A stretch of DNA of 64,000 nucleotides from Branchiostoma lanceolatum (taxonomy: Eukaryota > Chordata > Leptocardii > Amphioxiformes > Branchiostomatidae): NCBI RefSeq assembly GCF_035083965.1, contig NC_089727.1, forward strand, positions 10,049,501-10,113,500. Direction: 5' to 3'. Positions 47,423-57,572 of the stretch are shown in pieces (the first letter of the stretch is position 1; each line of letters starts with the position of its first letter). The translations under genes and the position numbers were made by a program. Under the pieces are notes generated by a model. That model made no database searches and was not told the DNA's origin. It saw only the letters and a list, made by a program, of their open reading frames with translations.

Positions 47423-50400
47423 ATGGCGGACACAGACGGGAAAATCGCCGAGTTCACGGCAAAAGTTGAAAAACAGGTGGGTTATCGTTGACGTATGCCA
47501 CTGTAGCTTGCTGAAAATGTAGATGACATTCGCAGGTGTGCAAGGAACTGTTAAAGTCCAAGTTTCGCAATGAAATGCTGTTGCAGAAGGCTCTAGAATA
47601 GTCGGAGGGGAGGGGGGCAAATGCCAGAGTATGTTGCAACACGTGTAAGGTTTTTGAAATACTTCAAGGTAAGTATTATATCACAGCTGCAGCGACCCTT
47701 TCAAGTTTTCTCTTCGTAATTTGTCGTAACGGTATTTGAATTTCCATAATTCTAAGGACAAAGTTTCGTTATAGTACCAAGTTGAGTCTTGTATGTGACT
47801 TCTTTGATAATTTTATTACTTTATTTATTTATTTATTTATTTCTGTTTTCTTTATCCAGGGTGGACGCACTCAGTGCTAACCGCACTGCTTTTCAGGCGT
47901 GCCCTGTACAAAATAACATAAACAGACTAGATAACATAACAAGGAAATAACATAGAATAATGAACAGAAAGTAACCAAAAAAAGATAATATATACATAAC
48001 CGAGCGTCGAATCCAAATCATAATCCTTAAATCATAGTCGATATGGCAGGCCGGGTCTGGAGGTCAGAGGTCAGCAGTACTGTCTTACTTGTATTTTAAA
48101 AGTTTGGCCCGACGTAGCCGCTCTTACTGTGGCCGGCAACTCGTTCCAGGCAAATGCACCCCTGAACGCATATTTTCTCCTACCAGATTCTAGGCTGACT
48201 TTCGGGAGTTGCAAAGATAAGTTTGAATTATGTCTTGTTGCATAAGTGTGAGATGTTCTGACAAATATCTGTAGGTATTCTGGCACTTGTTGGTGAATAG
48301 ATTTAAAAACAGTTTGCAGGAGGTGCATTTGCCGGCGAGATGCGAGGGAACTCCAACCTAAAACAGACAACTGTACATTATCCACATGTGCTGTACGTGA
48401 CAGACCGAGGACAAGACGTGCCGCTCGGTTTTGAAGTTTCTGGACATTGTCAGAGAGAGTTTTCCCACAGTTGGCCCAAACAGTATCACAATATTCAATC
48501 TTTGGAAGAATCATACAATTGAATAGCATACACAGTGACTTAGGAGGTAAAATGGAAGCTAAACGGCGTATCACTCCTAGCCTAGATGACACCGCATTAC
48601 ACAGTTTGTTGTTGCACACTTAATTACACACTTAATTGCCTTGAAATGCTGAATGCCACTTATAAAGCTGCATGCTCAGACATTGCATTACTTTACTAAG
48701 CATGTCTTTCAAGTGTAGTTTTAACAAGAAAGTATACAAAGAAAAACTCTAATCACTTCAAATGTTTCATTCAAACAACAACAATGTTTAGGAGGCAGAA
48801 GTCGCTGCCCTGAAGAATCAGCTGGCACAGATTAGGAGGGACCAGGAGAACAATGCCCAGCTGGAGAAATTGTACACCGAGAACGCTAAACTCAAGTATC
48901 AGGCCAACCAGCTGAAAAGAGTAAGTTTAAGTCATCATTTTATAAAGTCTAACCAAAATGATATGTTGTATCTATTCAAAAGTCTTCTTCAGAATTTCTG
49001 AAGAAGACTTTTGAATAGAATACTCAAACCAGTCATGGATTGTTGTGTCTCTGTCGTCTTACTCCTGACGCCCATTCGACATAACTATACACAGTAAATG
49101 TATCTATTTATGGACTGGTATACTAAAAGTTATTGTAATTATGAATCAGCATGTTTGTGTATGTAAGTGCTTTTCTGCTTACCAAATGGTATCTCTTGTT
49201 TGGCAGGGCCAAGTACATTCATGCTGGTATTTACTATCAACCAAAACAAGTGGCAAACAAACACAATTAAGGGACATATATAACTGTTAATTAGGTTTCC
49301 AGTATAGTTTCCACATGTCTTGTTTCATTTCAAATTGATGCCACCTGAGAATGTATTTTATGGAGTATCTTTGTCAAATAAAAAGAAATGAATTACAATC
49401 ATTTGTGCCTCAGACTTTGGCAGAAGAACAGAGTAGGAAGCCTGCCCACATGTTGAACATCCAGCGTCAGCTAGTGGACATCTTCAGCCTGTCCATCCAC
49501 AAGGCCTTCCTCACCCTGGCCGACCCCCCAGTCATGGTCACACTCAGCACGCAGGAGAAGTTTGGAGACTACCAGTGTAACAGTGCCATGAGCATCGGAC
49601 AGGTGATTAGAGGACATATGATATACATTTGCAGAAAAAATCTGTCACCATGATATATGTAGCCACTAGAAATAGCAATATAGTATAGAGTATTCTTTGT
49701 ATGTGCAAGTAGCCAATAACAGCCAAGGTAAGGGTTAGGCGCCATGGTTTTAATTTGTTGGTTCTCATCTTTTAAAAAGATTGCTGGACTGGAAGGTCAA
49801 CATAAAAACAGACTGATGTTTGACTACTAGTATACTTAATAGAAAAATACCCTAATGATGTATTTTCTTGGAACCTCGTGGTATTTTTGCGTAGATTAAG
49901 CGTGACAAACAAATGTGATTGTGGTAACATTCCATTACTTGGCATCTTTTTTTATGTTGCAGCTACTGAAGGCTCAGGGAAAAAAGGCGGCTCCACGAGA
50001 GATCGCCCAAGCCGTTGTCTCCAATCTGCCAGAAAGTGGTATCATTGAGAAGGTACACTGCATCATGGGCATATGCCATACTTTCTTGCATGTACATGTA
50101 GTTCACTGTTAGAGTAGAGGCCAGGTAGGAATTCCCATTCGCTCTTCAGTTCAGCGCACTGTCATCTGATTCTCAGGTTTCTGGGGATGATCCAGAGCTC
50201 TGTAGCCTTACATCAGTCACTTGGACATTGTCAACAATTAATCTTGATTAACATTGATAGTAATCTGTTAGCATCAGGCTGAAACGTTTTCACTTTAAAT
50301 TACTGATACTAAATGACCCAACTGCACTACTAGAAACACAGCGTCTTCCCCTAGACTGTTTGAAAATGACAAATCAACCCAAGCTATGTGTCTTGCTAAT

Positions 50401-53400
50401 TGCTATTGTGTGTGCTCTAGGTGGAGATTGCTGGTCCAGGATTTATCAATATCCACATCCGCAAGTCTTTTGTCTCTTCCATCCTTTCCACGGTGCTGCG
50501 AGAAGGCGTCAAACCTCCGCCCGTGGACAGGAAACTGAGGGTCGTCATCGATTACTCGTCGCCAAACATTGCAAAAGAAATGCATGTGGGACATCTGCGG
50601 TCCACGATCATCGGGGACAGCTTCTCTCGGCTGATGAAGTTTGTTGGGCATGATGTCCTTGGGTAGGTTTGGACATGTTCAGAAAGTGCTTCATGTTAGA
50701 ACTGTTATTTTTGCAAACTTTTCACCTTTTAATGAATAATTTAAAAGGTTTATGGATGTTAAAACAGCTGCTGAAAAGTGTTATTTCTGCTTTGTTATGG
50801 AGAAGTATGATGTCATTACCTGTGGTGCTGCACATCAAATGTTATGTCAATATAAGACAATTTTGAGGAAATCGTTTTGTTTGTGGCAAGGGAAAGTGTT
50901 TGAACAGCAGGTCTTATATCTTGTATCTTCTGTTTGTTTTATAACCTATTATTTGTCGAGTCCTCCTGATTTCAGCTGCATAGATTTTACATCAAAGTGA
51001 AAGTAACTGAAATAAGAACACTTGCTGATAACAGATTTGAAGACATAGAGACATTCCAATATTGTTGTACATGTACAATTTTTTTTTCCTGCGATAAGGT
51101 TGAACCATGTAGGAGACTGGGGGACCCAGTTTGGAATGCTGATTGCCCATCTTCAGGACAAGTTCCCAAACTATGTGTCAGTTTCACCACCCATCGGTGA
51201 CCTACAGGCATTCTATAAGGTACTGGCCATTGTACTCTCATTTTTTTCTTTACAGGGAAGTGCCAGCAAAATATTTACCTTTAAAGTAAGGTTTGACCTA
51301 TATTTGCTTTATACATATATAATGGAACACGGGGTATTCCGTATCACCCGCGGTACGGCCGTCGGGCGATCCAACCCGCGGGAGGGCTGGGACTGAGGGT
51401 GATGTGTGATAACCGTGTTGTATTCTATTCTTAATTTTTGGAGCTTACAAAGTTACGAAGATTGTACTACTGTACTTTTGCAACTATACTTTTTCTATAT
51501 TGTTTCTTACCAATTGTGTGACAACGTATGAGTATTTCTATGTAACAAATTAGGTTAGAAACTTAATAAAAAATAGATTCTGTGTTTTTTGTTTGCTTTA
51601 GGAGTCCAAGGTCCGGTTTGATAATGACGAGGAGTTTAAGAAGCGTGCGTACTCCTGTGTGGTGAAGCTGCAAAGTCGGGAACCAGACATCATCAAGGCC
51701 TGGAACCTCATCTGTGATGTCTCCAGGAATGGTGAGCAGACCCCTACATGCACTTCCATTTTGATTACTTTTATTATCTCCCTCACCCAAAAATTTTCAC
51801 AAACTTCCCTTATCCTGAACTTTTTAATAATTCTAATTAATCTCATGGCAATCTAAATCCACTTGAAACAGTGCAATAATGTCAACTCAAGATTTCTTGT
51901 TGTTCAGATTGTTTTTACACCATCTATTTGTCTCAAAAGGATACTTCTACCTAACATCCCAATTTTCTTACAATGTTTTTACTACAGTATATATTACATG
52001 TGAACACCAGAGGGTAGAATGATCTTATTGGATAATTTGGACTTATGCAACTTACAGTACTGCAGCTTGCTACTAAGTGTTAAAACTAAAAGATGTCCAA
52101 AGGAAATTTCACCAAGAATCATACATGTTCATGTACATTTAAACTGGACAAAGTTCTCATGTTTAGACCTAATATTCCCCAGAGTTCCAGAAGGTGTATA
52201 ACCAGCTGGACATCCATGACTTGTTGGAGCGGGGAGAGTCCTTCTACCAGGACAGGATGGTGCAGGTGGTCAAAGAACTGGAGGAAAAAGGTACTGTAGA
52301 TTCTATGATATTGAAATGGTATGATAAATTTATCCCTGCAGTCCAGTAGAGATAAACTGTTGTACATTGCTAAGATTAGGGATGAGTACCGGTTACACTG
52401 GACCGGTTCTGGACCTGTAAAAACGTTCAGGTCCAAAAAACTGAAACCAAGTGATTCGGTACTGGACCGTTAAAAAAATCTAGCACACACATATCTTTTT
52501 CATTCTAGACCATCTTAAACCTTCCAGAGATCATGAAATTTGCACTCAAAAAAGACAAAAACATTACCATCCATGGGCCAGTGTCAGGCCAGGAGGAAAT
52601 GTCATGTATACACAGATCATTGAGCTTCAATGCACAGAGCTGGGATTGGTCTTGGAGAAGGCTTCAGGCATTTATAGCCTTATAAGGCCCTTCTCTTTGC
52701 TGATGTAATCATAATTGATGACAGTGTATTGTTCAAGGGGACTTTTTCTGACATGATTTTTCGTGGAAAGCATTTTGTTGTTCTGTTTAAGTCCCAAAGA
52801 GTTTTGTTGAAGTCTCATTGGTTAAGAAATGTAACAAATGGCGTTTTGTTTTCCCCCAGGCCTGTTGAAGGAAGAGGAGGGTCGTAAAGTCCTGTTCACC
52901 GATGTCTCGTCCGTTCCCCTGACCGTGGTGAAGTCGGACGGCGGGTACACGTACGACACGTCGGACATGGCCGCCATCAGGCAGCGTCTGGAGGAGGAGC
53001 GCGGAGACTGGCTTATCTACGTGGTGGACTCAGGACAGGTAAAAACAAACACAGGACCTAGACTAAGTGTACTCTGATGTGTGGACTCATTATTGGTTAC
53101 ACCCCTATCAAGGATGGTCCAACACCCCTATGGGTTTGGGTTTTATGTGACTCTGCTTACATGACTTATGTCACAGTGGTATACTCGCTTTGGAAGCAGG
53201 TGAATTCCTTGTGTAAGCACCCTTCATCAACTATTTTTGCTATTTATTAGTTTGGCTGTTCAGCGCGCACAGCCAGGGCTGCCCAACTAGTCTGTTGCTA
53301 TTACAAAGGGCTTGCCCTGCTGACAAAGGCAAGACAAGACAGTACAATAGAATTTTAACATGGACAGCATGATGAGCTACAACAATATTCTGAGTGCATG

Positions 53401-56400
53401 TACTTAAAAACTGTTGTATATGAATGATTCAAAATAACGTCTATAATGGTATCTACATTGAGAGCTCATGGGCAGTATGTATACATGTAAGGGTTGCCTA
53501 CACAGAGTTTCCTTTAGAAGGAGGCAGTCATGGTGGCGGTGCGAGTGTCTCTTCTGTTCCTGTATACATGTTGTCAGGAGAACTTAAAGGATGATCTCAA
53601 TTTCTCCAGGGTCTGCACTTCCAGTGCATTTTTGCAGCAGCACAAGCGGCAGGCTGGTACGATGTGAAGAGAAAGCGAGTGGACCACACTCCATTTGGGG
53701 TGGTCCTTGGGGAGGACAAGTAAGTTCTTACATTAAAGGGACAAACGTTTATAGTTTTTTCTTCTTCTTCACAAGTAGTTACTAACATGGGATAGAGCAG
53801 ACATCTTGTTGATTTATGGTTACTTAAGATATCTGAATGAAATGGTAACTTTGTGTTTGTTTCTGAATTGTTTATCAACAGGAAAAAGTTTAAGACCCGG
53901 TCTGGAGAAACTGTGCGGTTGAGTGACCTGTTGGAGGAAGGTCTGAAAAGGTCCCTGGACAAACTCAAGGAAAAGGAAAGAGACAAGGTACTGAAAACCT
54001 TACACTTCTGCTAAAGACTTTTAAGTATTGTTGGCAAGAACTTGAAATGTGTTTCTTATATATCTTAAGTACATAATTAGTTTTTTTTCAATCTATACTT
54101 GTCTCCCATGTAAGTAGTTACATTTTATTTGGCATTTTGGCATCTTCTTTGTAGCTATCATGAACAACATTTTTGACACACTGTAGAATAAGGGGATTGC
54201 GAACCTAATTTGTTTCTACTCCAAAATTTTTTTGCTTGTCGTCATGAAAAGGAAGTGTGAACTTTGCGGTATCCCATAATCCTTCAGGAACTGACGCCCG
54301 AGGAGCTGGATGCGGCGCAGAAAGCCGTGGCGTACGGCTGCATCAAGTACGCTGACCTCTCACACAGCAGGACCAATGACTACGTCTTCTCCTTCGACAG
54401 GGTTTGTACCATAATGAATGATTATAGTCCTCATTTCTCTTCTGTATCTCGAGATAGGAAATGAATCTGAAAGATAAGGGTGTAAGAACTGTGTAGTCAG
54501 AAGTACTGTAAATGCAGAAATGTTCGCGATGTTTTTTCGGTGAATTCTTTTCCGCAAATTTAAAACCACTACCGGTGCGGTACTATTTTTTCAAACACAA
54601 ACTCAAACCCACCACGAATACTCCATTTTCTCCCTACAGTGGAATTAAATCCCTGTGAACATTTCTGCATTTACTTTACATAATGTACATGTCGTTCTTT
54701 ACTCAACGCAAGAGATATGTTTTTGGTAGAGACAAACTATGTGCTTCTGAAATGTTTTGTAAAACCCGTTTGTGGCACCACTGCGTACACATCCTTATAT
54801 TTGTTTTATTGAATGAAAAAACTGTGCATGTTTTAGGTTCATTCTTTTGCAGGTACAATGTATTTAAAGGTGCTGTGTTCTAGCCTCCATAGCAGGCTCT
54901 AAGCAGCCTTTTTGGGGGGCTAAATAATACACTTTTTGCAGCCAGCCCGTAACCGTCAGCCACCCTGTAACTATCTACCTGCAAGATAGTTACAGGGTGG
55001 CTGATGGTTACGGGCTGGCTGCAAAAAGTGTATTATCTAGCCCCCCAAAAAGGCTGCTTAGAGCCTGCTATGGAGGCTAGGTTAGAGCCTGCTCTGGAGG
55101 CTAGCTGTGTTCATCATCAACTGTGAAATCTGTTTGCGTTGTTCAGATGCTGGACGACCGAGGCAACACGGCCGCCTACCTCCTGTATGCCTACACCAGG
55201 ATCAGGTGCGCCATTCTTCTCACTCAGAACACCCCTGTCTCCTCTATAGTCTGAAAGATTGTAAAGCTTCAGCTTGAGTCATTAGCATACAATCTGTACT
55301 GACTTACTTTTCTATTGAACCATTTGAAATTGTCTCCACTTCATCAACATATCTATTCAGAGTTTTGGTATAAAACCTGTTTCTGCCACATCTTTCCATA
55401 GTCACTGACGAAAGATAGCGGATGTTGTCTGAAACGTCTGACTGTTTCAAAATTTTATCCATTTGCTTGAGTAACTATTTTTGGCATATTGTAAAGCTTG
55501 TCTCTTAAAAGACAGTACACATAATGTACAGCCTTTTGGAGTTTGGCCCTTCTTGCAGCTTCTACTATTCTGCTTGACTTCTGTTTGAGTCCAAGGTCAT
55601 GTTGACTACTCCTTTACCACCACTTTAACTCAACTAACAAAAAAGCATCATACTTCATCATCAGTCTGAGGTTTGACTGCTTTATTTTTACCTATATAGA
55701 AATGCCAGTGTGTAAGAGTATGTGATATCGTGTTTTAGGTCCATCGCTCGACTGGCTAATGTAGACGAGAGCTCGCTAAAGAAGGCTGCCCAGACGTCAG
55801 AAGTGTCCTTGGACCATCCCAAGGAGTGGAAGCTGGCCAAGTGTCTGGTGCGGTTCCCTGAGATCATCAGTAAGATCCTGGAGGACCTGTACATGCACAC
55901 CCTGTGTGAGTTCATGTACGAGCTGTCAACCACCTTCACCGAGTTCTACGACGTGTGCTACTGCGTGGAGAAGGACAGGAAAACAGGTACAGACAACCTC
56001 ACCTTCTCACCTCGTTTCACCCTGACGCTTTTAGGCCAACGGCCTGTAAGTTGTCAGCCTCGCTCTCCATACTGCTCTATCCTCAGTCATTTTCTGTACT
56101 ACATGTACTTGGAAGTTCTCTTCTGGTAATCTCAATGATTTGAAACTAATAGCAGCTCCTTCTTTAAGTTGGCATGAAGAAAACTGTTGACGTTGTGTAT
56201 TTGAATGTAATAAAAGTTGTCAAGTTTTTGCAGGTTAATAAACGAGGTACATGTAATAGCAAGAAATGTTCATCAATGGACCTGGCAAAATATTAAGTGC
56301 CAGAAGCACAAAAAGTATGAGGGTATTCTTTCTACTTCAAAATTATGGAATCTTTGACCTTTTGAAGCACTACTGTCAATCCTTTACAGGTAACGACCTC

Positions 56401-56792
56401 TACATAAGAACCACGTGGCCAATGTGACCACTTCTGGGTGGTCCCAGAGATAATTTTTTCCCGTTGACACAGGCATTAAGAATCCTGTCTATAGTGACCA
56501 ACTGGCCACATACACCATACATCAGTCCCCTGAGTGGTCTTCTAGGCCAGTTTTGACTGTATTTCCCACATTTTGAGAAGGAAGGCATTGCTCCCCAACA
56601 ACCATATAGTTTTTGGAGGTTCAGCCCTTTTTTCCATCACTTAAACTGTTGTGTCATCCTGACTGTTTGTGTTCTGTTCCAGGTGAGGTGATAAAGGTGA
56701 ACATGGGTCGCCTGCTGCTGTGTGAGGTCACAGCCTCCATCCTGGCCACCTGTTTCTCCATCCTGGGTATCTCACCTGTCAACAGGATGTAG
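47423..56792 (+). CDS. RARS1: RARS1, cytosolic arginyl-tRNA synthetase, complete
   Basis: Class I aminoacyl-tRNA synthetase that charges tRNA-Arg and sits in the multisynthetase complex. Fifteen exons: 47423-47476, 48792-48920, 49414-49602, 49963-50052, 50421-50662, 51099-51219, 51602-51731, 52183-52290, 52860-53038, 53610-53719, 53882-53987, 54288-54401, 55147-55205, 55739-55986 and 56683-56792. The frame is open throughout: 662 residues against 660 in human. Exon 2 alone encodes the leucine-zipper-like region used for AIMP1 binding. Then come the N-terminal Add-1-type domain, the HIGH-type motif HVGHLRS (209-215), [24 protein letters not shown] and [13 protein letters not shown] at the KMSK position. 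The anticodon-binding domain ends in GISPVNRM. Intron 1 contains a LINE fragment; the introns after exons 2, 6, 12 and 13 hold other repeats. Confidence 0.97.
47818..48625 (-). mobile_element. 5'-truncated non-LTR retrotransposon (LINE) 3' end
   Basis: A minus-strand frame (48619-48071, 182 codons) encodes the C-terminal part of a Jockey/CR1-group reverse transcriptase: [51 protein letters not shown] and [11 protein letters not shown]. It ends in a natural stop and is followed by a short 3' UTR and a (TAAA)n tail at 47840-47818. The fingers, palm and endonuclease are missing, so the copy is dead on arrival. It lies antisense in RARS1 intron 1. Confidence 0.85.
48975..49015. mobile_element. 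minimal perfect hairpin flanked by TA (41 bp)
   Basis: TTCAAAAGTCTTCTTCAGAA (48975-48994), a single T, and its exact reverse complement (48996-49015), with TA at each side. The perfect stem continues three to four bases into the flanks. It lies in RARS1 intron 2. It could be the smallest member of the TA-flanked hairpins or an isolated palindrome. Confidence 0.6.
51318..51432. mobile_element. GC-rich inverted-repeat element in RARS1 intron 6
   Basis: The ends GGAACACGGGGTATTCCGTA and (right, reverse complement) ACAACACGGTTATCACACAT, each followed by CACCC, form imperfect terminal inverted repeats. They surround a GC-rich core with two CCGCGG-containing segments (near 51350 and 51376). The intron around it is strongly AT-rich, so the block stands out in composition. 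It is noncoding. Confidence 0.55.
54883..55077. mobile_element. TA-flanked hairpin element, GCCTCC terminus (195 bp)
   Basis: The left arm GCCTCCATAGCAGGCTCTAA pairs almost perfectly with the right arm ending at 55077 over roughly 90 bp; the loop is near 54980. TA flanks each end. The right end is followed by a second partial copy, GAGCCTGCTCTGGAGGCTA (55085-55103). It lies in RARS1 intron 12, about 70 bp before the next exon. Confidence 0.85.
55395..55495 (+). repeat. dispersed double-hairpin element, copy B
   Basis: Stem 1 is GATAGC/GTTGTC around GGAT (55414-55429) and stem 2 is GAAACG/TGTTTC around TCTGAC (55431-55448), followed by AAAATTTTATC. If read as RNA all positions pair once G-U is allowed. 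The right flank CTATTTTTGGCATATTGT is close to the inverse of the left flank of copy A (31105-31226). It lies in RARS1 intron 13. Confidence 0.7.
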
Positions 56793-57362
56793 TCATAGCT
56801 TACCACCTTACAGTCTGAACTGTATGCATATATACATACTACTATTGAAATCCTATGTCTATAGATGAGTAAGATTATCATTCTGGATATTTTTTCATAT
56901 ACAAAAGCAGACAAAAAGAACAATGAAGAAATGTATCATCCATCCTGGGCATCACACCTGTCAACAGAATGTAATCCTAGCTTGTAATTACCACCTTACA
57001 GTCTGAACTGTGCACTACAGCTAGTATCTCACTGGACTGCAGCACGTTGGCGACCTCGCTGCCACCTAAATCCACCTAAATTGGATTTGTGTTATCCTTG
57101 AGTTTATAATGGGAATAGCATGCAAAATGTAGAAGTATGACTAAAAAGATACAAGAAAAATATTCACAATTTGTATCGTAAATATTTAATCAGCACTCTG
57201 TCAAATTGCTCAGTCCCAGCCATGTGCCGCACATCCAGTGAGATACCCGTTTAACAACTATGGAAATCCAAGGTCAAAAGATGATTAAGATCATCATTCC
57301 AGACATTTTTTCATGTACAAAAGTATGACTAAAGGAACAGTGAACAAATGTATCATCCATGC
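56757..57362 (+). repeat. tandem duplication of the RARS1 terminal codons and 3' UTR
   Basis: Copy 1 is 56757-56938 and includes the last eleven RARS1 codons plus stop. Copy 2 starts 182 bp later at 56939 and repeats the same eleven codons and a stop (56939-56974), then the 3' UTR up to about 57362. A TIR element (57027-57243) interrupts copy 2. Copy 2 has no visible upstream splice acceptor that would join it to the gene. Confidence 0.85.
57027..57243. mobile_element. TIR element inserted in the duplicated RARS1 3' UTR
   Basis: The left end GTATCTCACTGGACTGCAGC and the reverse complement of the right end (GTATCTCACTGGATGTGCGG) share 13 exact bases and then weaker similarity. TA can be read as the target duplication at both ends. 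The insertion splits copy 2 of the duplication, so it came after the duplication. It is noncoding. Confidence 0.7.
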
Positions 57363-57566
57363 AGCAGCTGGTGTGTTGGGATGTTAAGACTGAGTCACAC
57401 CAGGCAGCAAGTAGGAGGGCAGATTTCATTGTTTTACAGTCGTGTTGAGACTTGAGATAGATCTTGTGTTAGAAAACATTACAGTATTCTCCTGACTTAG
57501 AAACTAGTGACGACACTGTCATATACAACTGCACACATTGAAATTTGTATTTAAAAAATCGTAACA

Positions 57567-57572
57567 AATAAA
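57567..57572 (+). promoter_or_regulatory. candidate RARS1 polyadenylation signal
   Basis: AATAAA within AACAAATAAAATATCC, about 780 bp after the stop codon. Another AATAAA lies near 57957. The choice between them cannot be made from sequence alone. Confidence 0.35.
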
